From NCBI GenBank assembly GCA_009937575.1, contig JAACFI010000007.1:1-33466 (forward strand): a stretch of 33,466 nt of DNA. Reading direction: 5' to 3'. Both the position numbers and the translations under genes were made by a program. The notes beneath the pieces are model-generated. The model ran no database searches and was not told the DNA's origin. It saw nothing but the letters and a program-made list of their open reading frames with translations. The stretch comes from Haliea sp. (lineage in GTDB: Bacteria > Pseudomonadota > Gammaproteobacteria > Pseudomonadales > Halieaceae). Numbering within the stretch: position 1 is the first letter of the stretch; every line of letters begins with the position of its first letter. Below, one piece after another: positions 8,280-16,863 of the stretch.

Positions 8280-9185
8280 ATGTGGTTCAAGAATATCCGG
8301 GCCTACCGCCTGACCAGTCCATTCGACCTCTCGCCTGAACAACTGGGCAGCCAGCTGGCCCAACGCGGCTTCCAAGCCTGTGCCAAATCCCAGGCCCTGT
8401 CCCTGGGGTGGGTGCCGCCTCTGGGTGAGGAATCGGAGCAGCTGGTCCACGCTGCCGGTGGTCGGTTGTTGCTGAAGCTGAAAAGGGAAGAGAAACTGCT
8501 GCCTGCCACGGTGGTGCGCGAGCAACTTGATGAGAAAATTGCCGCCATTGAGGCCGACCAGGGTCGCAAGGTCTATCGCAAGGAGCGGCTCAGCCTGAAA
8601 GACGAGATCGTCCAGGACTGCCTGCCCCGCGCCTTCAGTCGGTCCACGGCGATGCATGCCTATATCGACACACGGGCCAACTGGATTTTCGTGGATGCCG
8701 CCAGCGCCGCCCGGGCGGAGGAATTCCTAAACCTGCTGAGGGAGTGCATCGGCAGCTTCCCGGTGCTGTTGCCCCAGGTCAACAACGCCCCCGCTGCCAC
8801 CATGACCGGCTGGCTGGTGCACCGCAACCTGACGGATGACTTCGTCCTCGGCGAGGAGTGCGAATTGCGCGAACCCGGGGAAGAAGGCGGGGTGGTGCGC
8901 TGCCGCGGCGTTGATTTGTTGAGTGAAGAGGTGGAAACTCACCTCAACGCGGGCAAGCAGGTGGCGCGCCTGTCGCTGGCCTGGGAAGAGCGACTCTCCC
9001 TGGTCCTGGCGGAGGACCTGTGCCTGCGCCGGCTGAAGTTTGCGGACGAACTGATGAAGGAAAACGAGGATATTCCCGAAGCGGACAATGCCGCCCGCCT
9101 GGATGCGGATTTCGCCCTCATGTCCGATGCCGTTACCAGACTACAGGAGCGCATCCTGGTCCTGTTCGGCGGGGAAGCGGAGTAG
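8280..9185 (+). CDS. rdgC: Recombination-associated protein RdgC
   Basis: The 301-residue protein matches RdgC over its whole length, starting MWFKNIRAYRLTSPF and including the conserved segments LGWVPPLG and the C-terminal ALMSDAVTRLQERILVLFGGE. RdgC forms a ring-shaped dimer on duplex DNA and limits RecA access during recombination and replication restart. Length is normal for the family (about 300 residues). The frame is open far upstream, but the family start is the ATG at 8280. It is the first gene of a unit with mnmH (3 bp gap) and selD; that pairing is positional and implies no known functional link. Confidence 0.95.
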   Translation: MWFKNIRAYRLTSPFDLSPEQLGSQLAQRGFQACAKSQALSLGWVPPLGEESEQLVHAAGGRLLLKLKREEKLLPATVVREQLDEKIAAIEADQGRKVYRKERLSLKDEIVQDCLPRAFSRSTAMHAYIDTRANWIFVDAASAARAEEFLNLLRECIGSFPVLLPQVNNAPAATMTGWLVHRNLTDDFVLGEECELREPGEEGGVVRCRGVDLLSEEVETHLNAGKQVARLSLAWEERLSLVLAEDLCLRRLKFADELMKENEDIPEADNAARLDADFALMSDAVTRLQERILVLFGGEAE

Positions 9186-9188
9186 CGC

Positions 9189-10280
9189 GTGACCCTGCGC
9201 CCGGATACGGAGGACTACCGCGCCCTGTTTCTCGGCGACGTGCCGATGATGGATATGCGCGCCCCTGCGGAGTTCGAGCACGGTTCTTTCCCTACGGCGC
9301 ACAGCCTGCCACTGATGACCGACGACGAACGCGCTCAGGTGGGTATCTGTTACAGGCAGCACGGGCAGGCCGCCGCCATTGAATTGGGCCAGCAGCTGGT
9401 TTCGGGCGACGTGAAGGCCAGGCGACTGCAAGCCTGGTGCGACTTTGCCCGAAAGCACCCCGGTGGCTACCTTTACTGCTTTCGCGGCGGCCTGCGCTCC
9501 CAGACCGTGCAGCAGTGGCTTCGGGATGAGGGCGTCGACTACCCGCTGGTCCTGGGCGGTTACAAGGCCATGCGGCGTTTCCTGCTGGAGGAACTGGAGC
9601 GTTCGGTAGGGCGGGCGGAGTTCGTCCTGATAAGCGGCAAGACCGGCACCGGCAAAACCCGCGTGATTGCGCGGCTGTCTGCCAGCGTCGACCTGGAGGC
9701 GCTGGCCAACCACCGGGGTTCCACCTTCGGCCAGTTGCCGCTGCCCCAGCCCAGCCAGATTGATTTCGAGAACGCCCTCAGTATTGCCCTGATGAAACAG
9801 CTGGAGCAGGGGAAAGGCCCGATCTTCCTGGAGGACGAGGGCCGCCTGATCGGCAGGCTGGCACTGCCCGGGGTCCTGCGCCAGAAGATGAAGAATGCCC
9901 CTATGCTGGTGGTGGAGCAGAGCCTGGAGCAGCGCGTGGATGTGGTGATCGAGGACTACGTGCTGGATCTCGGCAAGCGCTACACAGAGCTACACGGGGA
10001 CGATGGCGCGCGCAGGCACAGCGAAAAACTGCAGGATGATCTGCTGCGTATCCGAAAACGGCTGGGGGGAGAACGGCATCAGCAGGTCAGTGCGGTGATG
10101 GCGGGGGCCTTTGCCGCCCAGTGGCGCGACGGCGACCTGTCCCTGCACCGGGAGTGGATACGCTTCCTGCTGGAAAACTATTACGACCCCATGTACGACT
10201 ACCAGCTGGCCCAGCGGAAGGGCAACCAGTTGTTCAGTGGTGACCGGGATGCCGTGGTCGCCCGGGCGGAGCAGTTCTAG
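9189..10280 (+). CDS. mnmH: tRNA 2-selenouridine synthase (SelU/YbbB)
   Basis: The 363-residue protein has an N-terminal rhodanese domain with the active cysteine at residue 97 (YLYCFRGGLRSQT) and a C-terminal P-loop domain with Walker A GKTGTGKT (about 150-157). The family replaces sulfur with selenium in 2-thiouridine at the wobble position of tRNA-Lys, Glu and Gln, using selenophosphate and passing through a geranylated intermediate. The start is GTG at 9189, 3 bp after the rdgC stop, with a cggag ribosome-binding site inside the end of rdgC. The selD gene follows with a 1-bp gap, which directly couples production and use of selenophosphate. Confidence 0.96.
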   Translation: MTLRPDTEDYRALFLGDVPMMDMRAPAEFEHGSFPTAHSLPLMTDDERAQVGICYRQHGQAAAIELGQQLVSGDVKARRLQAWCDFARKHPGGYLYCFRGGLRSQTVQQWLRDEGVDYPLVLGGYKAMRRFLLEELERSVGRAEFVLISGKTGTGKTRVIARLSASVDLEALANHRGSTFGQLPLPQPSQIDFENALSIALMKQLEQGKGPIFLEDEGRLIGRLALPGVLRQKMKNAPMLVVEQSLEQRVDVVIEDYVLDLGKRYTELHGDDGARRHSEKLQDDLLRIRKRLGGERHQQVSAVMAGAFAAQWRDGDLSLHREWIRFLLENYYDPMYDYQLAQRKGNQLFSGDRDAVVARAEQF

Positions 10281-10281
10281 G

Positions 10282-12492
10282 GTGCAGCGCCAGGCAGAAA
10301 TTCACCGGGACCTGGTGCTTGTGGGGGGTGGGCACAGTCACGCTCTGGCCTTGCGCATGCTGGCGATGCAGCCCATCGAGGGCCTGCGCATCACCCTGGT
10401 TTCCCCCTCCAGCCACACGCCTTATTCCGGCATGCTGCCCGGACTGGTGGCGGGACACTACAGCTTCGAACAGGCCCATATCGACCTGGCCCGCCTGTGC
10501 CAGTGGGCGGGCGCGCGCTTTATCGCCGCCGAAGTGACGGCCCTCGATCCCGAGGAGCGATGCCTGTCCGTGGCGGGACGGCCTGCCATCTACTATGACC
10601 TGGTCAGCATCGATATCGGCTCCCAGCCGGAACTGGATACGGTGCCCGGTGCCCGTTCCCATGCGGTACCGGTAAAGCCGGTGTCGGGACTGTGGCAGCG
10701 CTGGCAGGAGCTCCGGGGCCGGGTGCTGGCGCGGGCAGCCGGCGATGACCATCGCATTGCGGTTGTCGGCGGCGGCGCCGGCAGCGTGGAGCTGGCCATG
10801 GCCATGGCCAACAGCCTGGCAAGCGAAACCATCGCTATCGACCTGTGGTGTGGCGCGCCAGAAATCCTGCAGAACTATAATGCCCGGGCCCGAAGGTCGG
10901 TGATGGAGGCACTGGCGGAGCAGGGTGTGCAGGTGCACCTTGATGCCCGCGTGGAGCGGGTGGAGGGAGATGCCCTGGTGTTTGCAGGTGGCGAGCACGC
11001 CATCTACGACGATCTGTTCTGGTGTACCGGCGCGGCGGCCGCCCCCTGGATCGCCGCCAGTGGCCTGCAGAGCGATCCCCTGGGCTTCCTCGCGGTCCAC
11101 GATACCTTGCAGGCGCTGGGCGACGAGTGGGTATTCGGCGCCGGGGATATCGCGGTCCAGGTTGAGCACCCCCGGCCCAAGGCGGGCGTATATGCGGTGC
11201 GCCAGGGGCCCGTACTGGCCCACAACCTGCGCGCCAGTCTGCTGGGTACGCCCCTCAAGGAGCACCGTCCCCAGCAACGCTTCCTGTCCCTGGTGTCCCT
11301 GGGTGGGCGCAGGGCGACGGCGGACAAGGGACCGTTTGCCGCCACCGGGGCCTGGGTGTGGCGCTGGAAGGACCGGATCGACCGGGAGTTCATGGGGCGC
11401 TTTGAGCAGTTGCCGTCGCCGATGGCTTCGGGGAAAGCTGCCCGGCTGCCCGAACATAACGACACCGAACAGGCCCATTGCGGTGGCTGCGGGGCCAAGG
11501 TCGGTGGCGACGCACTGTCCAGTGTACTGCGGGCCCTGGCCCGGGAGTATCCGGATCACTGCAGTAGCGACGGCGACGATGCCAGTCCGATTCCGGCCGC
11601 TGCGGGTACAACCATAATACAAAGCCTGGATATTCTGCGCGCCATGGTGGACGATCCATGGCTGATGGGGCGTATCGCTGCCAACCACGCCCTCAGTGAT
11701 CTCTACGCTTGCGGCGTTCGTCCGGTATCCGCCCTCGCGGCGGTCGGCCTGCCGTTTTCCGCGCCCGAGATCCAGCGGCGGGAGTTGCAGCAGTTGCTGT
11801 CCGGCGCCCTGCACGAATTTTCTGCTGTGGACTGCCGCCTCACAGGTGGTCACAGCACCCAGGGACCGGAGTTGACCCTGGGTTTCGCCGTGAACGGAGT
11901 TCCCATGCAACCAGCGCTTGCTACCCTGGGTAAACGCGGCCTGCGTCCGGGGGATAGCCTGATTTTGACCAAGCCCCTTGGCACGGGCGTGCTGTTCGCA
12001 GCCCATATGCAGCTGAGGGCAGATGGACGCCATATTGCGGCTGCGGTAGAGCAGATGCTGCTTAGCAACCTGTCGGCGGCGGAACTGGCGCTTGCCTTCG
12101 GGGCCAGTGCCGCCACCGATATCACTGGCTTTGGCCTGCTCGGGCATCTGCTGGAGATGCTGGGAGAGGAGTACGGCGCACAACTGGATGTGGCCGCCCT
12201 GCCATTGATGCCCGGCGCGTTGGAGGCGTCGCAGGCGGGAGTTTCCAGCACCATGCACGAGGCCAATGCCCGCGGTGCGGACGAGTTGCTGGACCGGGGG
12301 GCGGCAGACCCGGCGCGAGTGCAGATGCTGTTTGACCCGCAGACCAGCGGTGGCCTGCTGGTTTCAGTTGCCGCGGACCGGGCACAAGCCTTGTGCGATG
12401 CGCTGCATCAACGCGGTTGTGAACAGGCGTCGATCATCGGTACGGTACAGGAACGCGGGGCGACGGGTGAGTCGGTGGTGCGACTGCGCTAG
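10282..12492 (+). CDS. selD: Fused FAD/NAD(P) oxidoreductase-selenide, water dikinase (SelD)
   Basis: The 736-residue protein is two enzymes joined. Residues 1-380 are a type II NADH dehydrogenase-like flavoprotein, with FAD motif LVLVGGGHSH (about 11-20), NAD motif IAVVGGGAGSVE (about 159-170) and a second FAD motif VFGAGDIAV (about 284-292). Residues 398-736 are SelD, with the catalytic loop GGCGAKVGG (Cys403, Lys406), aspartates of DGDDASPIP and SLDILRAMVDDP for ATP and metal, and LTGGHST plus ATDITGFGLLGHLLE. SelD makes selenophosphate from selenide and ATP. The oxidoreductase may reduce selenium species for it, but this is inference. The active residue is Cys, not selenocysteine. The start is GTG at 10282, 1 bp after the mnmH stop. 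No selA or selB is present in the window. Confidence 0.95.
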   Translation: MQRQAEIHRDLVLVGGGHSHALALRMLAMQPIEGLRITLVSPSSHTPYSGMLPGLVAGHYSFEQAHIDLARLCQWAGARFIAAEVTALDPEERCLSVAGRPAIYYDLVSIDIGSQPELDTVPGARSHAVPVKPVSGLWQRWQELRGRVLARAAGDDHRIAVVGGGAGSVELAMAMANSLASETIAIDLWCGAPEILQNYNARARRSVMEALAEQGVQVHLDARVERVEGDALVFAGGEHAIYDDLFWCTGAAAAPWIAASGLQSDPLGFLAVHDTLQALGDEWVFGAGDIAVQVEHPRPKAGVYAVRQGPVLAHNLRASLLGTPLKEHRPQQRFLSLVSLGGRRATADKGPFAATGAWVWRWKDRIDREFMGRFEQLPSPMASGKAARLPEHNDTEQAHCGGCGAKVGGDALSSVLRALAREYPDHCSSDGDDASPIPAAAGTTIIQSLDILRAMVDDPWLMGRIAANHALSDLYACGVRPVSALAAVGLPFSAPEIQRRELQQLLSGALHEFSAVDCRLTGGHSTQGPELTLGFAVNGVPMQPALATLGKRGLRPGDSLILTKPLGTGVLFAAHMQLRADGRHIAAAVEQMLLSNLSAAELALAFGASAATDITGFGLLGHLLEMLGEEYGAQLDVAALPLMPGALEASQAGVSSTMHEANARGADELLDRGAADPARVQMLFDPQTSGGLLVSVAADRAQALCDALHQRGCEQASIIGTVQERGATGESVVRLR

Positions 12493-12502
12493 AGACACGC
12501 GC

Positions 12503-12801
12503 TCAGACCCGGTCCCAGTAACGGGTCATTTCCAGGTACAGGAAGGACGCAGACCAGGTGATAAGTACCAGCCCCGACAGGGACTCCAGCCCTCGGCCCG
12601 GTGCATCAGGAGAAATGAGATGGCGAAAACCCACACCTCCGCAGCGTGGGCGGAGAGAGCCACGAATACGCCGAACACGATGCGGAAGCGGTGTCGTATT
12701 TTCAGCTGTGGCATCAGCAGCGTGATGCGATACAGGAACTCGTAGTGAATCATCACCACGAGACCGATGACAAACAGGTTAACGGCAACAACTGTGATCA
12801 T
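12503..12801 (-). pseudogene. Two-helix ion-channel (potassium-channel family) gene with pore segment deleted
   Basis: From ATG at 12801 the frame reads as the N-terminal part of a small two-TM channel protein: hydrophobic helix 1, then IHYEFLYRITLLMPQLKIRHR, then helix 2 ending FLLMHRAEG (about residue 71). The frame then runs into unrelated residues and stops at 12526. In the next frame, directly after the same point, the expected C-terminus follows: LESLSGLVLITWSASFLYLE and MTRYWDRV, with a stop at 12503-12505. The missing part is the P-loop with its selectivity filter, which in relatives, from memory, is roughly 40-50 residues. So an internal deletion that also shifts the frame has removed the functional pore. 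The gene is convergent with selD (10 bp gap). Confidence 0.75.
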
Positions 12802-12991
12802 TTATTGTAGGCCTCAGCCTCTTATGCTGAATACTACTTTAACGTTTCTCGGGCTTGCGCATGAATCCCCATGCCAGGGTGAAAGTGCAGTGCTTGAGGT
12901 GCATCAGGCAACGCGCCTTGGCATATCCGCTCGGCGGCATTAGGCTTGTTGCCCGGCGATTCGTTGCCCGGCCAATTTCTCCCTTTCGCGC

Positions 12992-13005
12992 TTGATATTG
13001 ATCAA
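12992..13005. promoter_or_regulatory. Perfect FNR/Anr-type box (TTGAT-N4-ATCAA)
   Basis: The sequence TTGATATTGATCAA matches both half-sites of the FNR/Anr/CRP-FNR family consensus exactly. Its centre (12998.5) is about 81 bp upstream of the predicted start of the 13137 gene, a distance used by class I activators. It could alternatively act on the divergent broken channel gene. Binding is predicted only. Confidence 0.6.
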
Positions 13006-13067
13006 GGAAGGGGCAGTTCACCTGGACATCGACTATTTCATCGTCAAATTTTTTGTATGGCGTAGGC

Positions 13068-13098
13068 TATACTTCCACCCAGTGAATTCACTCAGTGG
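13068..13098 (+). promoter_or_regulatory. Candidate -10 element and 24-nt imperfect palindrome upstream of the 13137 gene
   Basis: TATACT (13068-13073) is a good -10 hexamer, but no good -35 lies 16-18 bp upstream, as expected for an activator-dependent promoter. Directly downstream, 13075-13098 is an imperfect palindrome (20 of 24 positions symmetric) with the perfect core AGTGAATTCACT (13081-13092). It would overlap the transcription start and could be an operator. Confidence 0.45.
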
Positions 13099-13136
13099 AC
13101 GATTACGTTAATGTATAGCTGCGGAGGAAGTACACG

Positions 13137-13616
13137 ATGAAACAGAAAAAAAGTCTGATCACCAGTATTACACTCACGGTCTTGCTTAGTGTTGCGATAT
13201 TGCAGACCGGTCCTGCGGTTGCCGAGGAGTACAATATCGGCGCACAGGTTTGTCAGTACGTGCAACTGGAGCAGGCCGCAGGGCTGAGGTACAACGAGCG
13301 AGGGCTTACGAACGCCAGCGCGTACCCCCAGTGGGTCGTTTGCCCGTTGGCTGTCCAGACCCTGGGGGATAATGTAGATACCAAGGCCCGGATTATCAAT
13401 CTCTCCGACGTGGGAGATACCGTTAAGTGCGTGTACCGGCTCACCGATGAACTCGGCAATATCGACTCCGCTTTACCCCAGGAAGTCTTCGTGCCTGTAG
13501 GTTTCCAGGTAGAACTGTTCACCAGTAACATCGACTATAAATCGGCCCATGTACTGTCGATTACCTGTAGATTGCCATCGCAATTTATGGCGATCTCCTT
13601 TTCCATAGAAACCTAG
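13137..13616 (+). CDS. Small exported protein of unknown function
   Basis: The 159-residue protein begins with a clear signal peptide: a KQKK n-region, a hydrophobic core and AVAEE near residue 30. The mature part has four cysteines (motifs VCQYVQ, VVCPLAV, VKCVYRL, ITCRLPS) that could form two disulfides, and alternating hydrophobic residues that suggest a beta-sandwich. I do not recognise the family. A strong ggagga ribosome-binding site lies 8 bp before the ATG. The gene is downstream of the FNR-type box, and the next gene follows after 31 bp, so the two may be co-transcribed. A periplasmic or extracellular location is inferred. Confidence 0.8.
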   Translation: MKQKKSLITSITLTVLLSVAILQTGPAVAEEYNIGAQVCQYVQLEQAAGLRYNERGLTNASAYPQWVVCPLAVQTLGDNVDTKARIINLSDVGDTVKCVYRLTDELGNIDSALPQEVFVPVGFQVELFTSNIDYKSAHVLSITCRLPSQFMAISFSIET

Positions 13617-13647
13617 GCGGATTCGACTGGTAGGGAGTTCTGGATTC

Positions 13648-14349
13648 TTGCGGGCCAGTTACCTTGGAGTGGTTGGGCTGCTGGTGGTGGCAGGGTTGTT
13701 GTTTGCCTGGAACAGGATGCTGTCCCCTGAACAGGCGCCCGCTGTCGCCACTCCAGTGCCCCAGGAGCGCGAAGCCGGCCTGGCCGAAGCGCTGTCTGCA
13801 ATGGAAAGACGGCAGGCCAGCCTGGATCGCCGCCTGGAGGTGCTGGAGCGCAACCGACAGTCCGGTGCACCTGTCACCTATACCTCCCCTGAGTACAACG
13901 ACCTGAGCGCTCGCCTTGAAGCCGTGGAAATACAACTGCGCCGGCTCCCCGATGACGCCGATTTAGCGGGCTCGCCCGGCAATGAGAATTCGCAGGGAGT
14001 GACACTGTATTCCCCGGGAGAGTCAGACTCGCAGGTCGAGCAACTGGAGCAGGCATTTGAACAGGACGCCAGTGTCGATGGGGCAGAACAGGCTTCCCTG
14101 GAAAACGCTGCCACCATTTTCGATCGAGAGGAATTGTCTGATCTGCAGTTCAGGGATCTCGTGTGCAGGGAAACCTACTGTAAGCTGAGCTACGAGGATC
14201 ATTCCTCCAGCGCTGGAGCATCTACCATCGCCGAAAACGAGTTGTTTATGGCGCTGTTGGAAAAATACGGCGATGGCGTCGCGATTCACGGTGGTGAGCA
14301 GGCCGGAAGAAACCGGACTTTTTACATCGAGCGAAATGTATCCCGCTGA
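13648..14349 (+). CDS. Membrane-anchored coiled-coil protein with a C-terminal periplasmic domain, unknown function
   Basis: The 233-residue protein has one N-terminal transmembrane segment (about residues 4-21) and a heptad-like charged helix (about 40-75) compatible with a coiled coil. An acidic linker and a C-terminal domain (about 150-233) follow, containing LVCRETYCKLSYED. The VxCRxxxCK pattern occurs in many uncharacterised periplasmic proteins of Proteobacteria and Myxococcota; this comparison is from memory. The start is TTG at 13648, supported by a taggag ribosome-binding site about 10 bp upstream and by the membrane segment starting at once. The next ATG is too far inside. It follows the small exported protein by 31 bp. 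Confidence 0.75.
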   Translation: MRASYLGVVGLLVVAGLLFAWNRMLSPEQAPAVATPVPQEREAGLAEALSAMERRQASLDRRLEVLERNRQSGAPVTYTSPEYNDLSARLEAVEIQLRRLPDDADLAGSPGNENSQGVTLYSPGESDSQVEQLEQAFEQDASVDGAEQASLENAATIFDREELSDLQFRDLVCRETYCKLSYEDHSSSAGASTIAENELFMALLEKYGDGVAIHGGEQAGRNRTFYIERNVSR

Positions 14350-14390
14350 ATCCTTTAGTCTTTACTATTGCCACTTCGGCCCTTTCGACC

Positions 14391-15698
14391 ATGAAAAAAT
14401 TTATCGTCTTGTTGAGCATTTTCGGCCTTTGCACAACCGCTAGGGCAGATTCGGGCGTCGGCAGTAATGCTACAGATACCTTGGGCGAGGCTCCGGTGGA
14501 ATCAGAGGCCGAGCTGACCATGGGCACCGCGGTTTCGATCCGCAACCAGTTTGAAGAGGATATACGGCCCAAGGATTACCGGCTTAGGTACGCCCCGATA
14601 GACAAGCTGTTGAGTCCCTGGGGCGAGCTTCGCGGGCGCCTTGCTGAAGAACACGGTTTCAGGCCCAGCTTTTCCGCCACCCATGTCTACCAGGAGACCA
14701 CCGATAACGTCGGCCCTGAAGATAGCGCGGCGGGCTACGAACTGGTGGCGGACGCGACCTGGACTTTCGCCGGCCGTGGTACCACGTCACCCGCTATGGC
14801 GGGCTTCGAGTTCCTGTACCGCGATTTCACCTCCGATGTCCCACCGGTTGCGCTGTTCACCCAGGCGGGCACGCTCTACCCGAGTACTGTGGCCTTCGGC
14901 GAAGTGGACCCCACCCTGGGGCAGCTATGGGTACAGAAGAACTTCGACAACCGATTCGGCTACCAGGTCGGGAAGCTGTTCCCCCTGGGGTATTACGACT
15001 ACTTCCCCTTGAAGAATTTCCGCAGCGATTTCATGGATGCCATCCACGCGGCGAACTTCGTAATTCCCCTGCCGGACAGGGGGCTGGGTGGTTACGTCAT
15101 GTACCGTCCCGCCGACCAGTACTACCTGCGACTGGGCGTGCACGATGCCAACGCGGATGCCGAGGAGTTTGATTTTGACGTGTTCGACGATGGCGAGCTG
15201 TTCAGCATCCTCGAGCTGGGCTGGGATCCCGGCCTGATGCCGCGTCTGCCCGGGCGACCACCCATGGGGGATGTCCATATTGGCCTGTGGCACCAGGACG
15301 AACGCGAGGATGACACGGTGGCGGAGTCCTGGGGTGTGGTTGTTTCTGCCTACCAGCGATTCGGCCGCTTCCTGCCGTTCGCGCGTTACGGTTACACCGA
15401 CAGCGATTCTGAGGAAGGGCTCAAGGATTCCACGCCGATAGAACATATGGTCAATGTCGGGTTTGCAGTGGACGCCCTGTTCGGGCACCAGGACGATCGG
15501 CTGGGTATCGGCGGCACCTGGGCCCGCCCACTGGACGATTCGCTGGACGACCAGTACGCAATTGACCTGTATTACCGATTTCGACTGGCTCCCCGCTTTG
15601 CGATGACACCAACGCTACAGGTGGTGTTTGACCCCGTACGCAATGCCGATGAGGATCAACTGGTAATCTGGGGAATCCGGTCCCGTTTTGTTTTCTAG
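14391..15698 (+). CDS. Outer-membrane porin, OprB-like carbohydrate-selective family
   Basis: The 435-residue protein has a signal peptide (about residues 1-20, cut near ARA-DS) and ends in the aromatic RSRFVF, the C-terminal Phe that the BAM machinery recognises in outer-membrane barrels. The body alternates beta strands with Asp/Gly-rich turns. Segments such as GQLWVQKNFDNRFGYQVGKLFP and FAIDLYYRF-like strands resemble OprB carbohydrate porins, which have about 16 strands. The substrate is not known. A sulfatase gene remnant follows 22 bp downstream, suggesting the pair once served uptake and hydrolysis of sulfated sugars or sulfate esters. No clear ribosome-binding site precedes the ATG. 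Confidence 0.75.
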   Translation: MKKFIVLLSIFGLCTTARADSGVGSNATDTLGEAPVESEAELTMGTAVSIRNQFEEDIRPKDYRLRYAPIDKLLSPWGELRGRLAEEHGFRPSFSATHVYQETTDNVGPEDSAAGYELVADATWTFAGRGTTSPAMAGFEFLYRDFTSDVPPVALFTQAGTLYPSTVAFGEVDPTLGQLWVQKNFDNRFGYQVGKLFPLGYYDYFPLKNFRSDFMDAIHAANFVIPLPDRGLGGYVMYRPADQYYLRLGVHDANADAEEFDFDVFDDGELFSILELGWDPGLMPRLPGRPPMGDVHIGLWHQDEREDDTVAESWGVVVSAYQRFGRFLPFARYGYTDSDSEEGLKDSTPIEHMVNVGFAVDALFGHQDDRLGIGGTWARPLDDSLDDQYAIDLYYRFRLAPRFAMTPTLQVVFDPVRNADEDQLVIWGIRSRFVF

Positions 15699-15705
15699 TT
15701 TTTAG

Positions 15706-16735
<1,030 letters not shown>

Positions 16736-16863
16736 ATGTTTTCGATAGTCGCGCACTCCGGGTGACTGCATTTGATTAGATTTATTGCTATAAAAATCAA
16801 GTAGATAGCTAGAAAATAGGCCTGAAGACAACATGCCCGTAATCAACCGGCAGGAGGTGTCAT

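Larger units (their letters stand above)
12802..13136. other. 335-bp intergenic region between the broken channel and the secreted-protein gene
   Basis: No credible coding sequence is seen; a 60-codon minus-strand frame at 12839-13021 has no family resemblance or good start. The region holds the FNR-type box at 12992-13005, the -10 element at 13068-13073 and the palindrome at 13075-13098, listed separately. Its left half is moderately GC-rich and its right half is AT-rich, as expected near a promoter. Confidence 0.6.

Noticed and set aside
8027-8290. Upstream extension of the flavoprotein frame by 88 codons
   Set aside because: It would span the strong promoter at 8090-8118 and has no resemblance to the family N-terminus.
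10234-12258. Long open frame on the minus strand opposite mnmH/selD (674 codons)
   Set aside because: It mirrors the codon pattern of the selD fusion, whose plus-strand translation has all expected motifs. The reverse frame is rich in Gln, His and Arg and has no domain resemblance.
12580-12600. Programmed frameshift in the channel gene
   Set aside because: A frameshift alone would not restore the product, because the P-loop and selectivity filter are absent from the DNA in all frames.
12839-13021. 60-codon minus-strand ORF in the intergenic region
   Set aside because: No ribosome-binding site, no family resemblance, and it overlaps the FNR-type box. Treated as non-coding.
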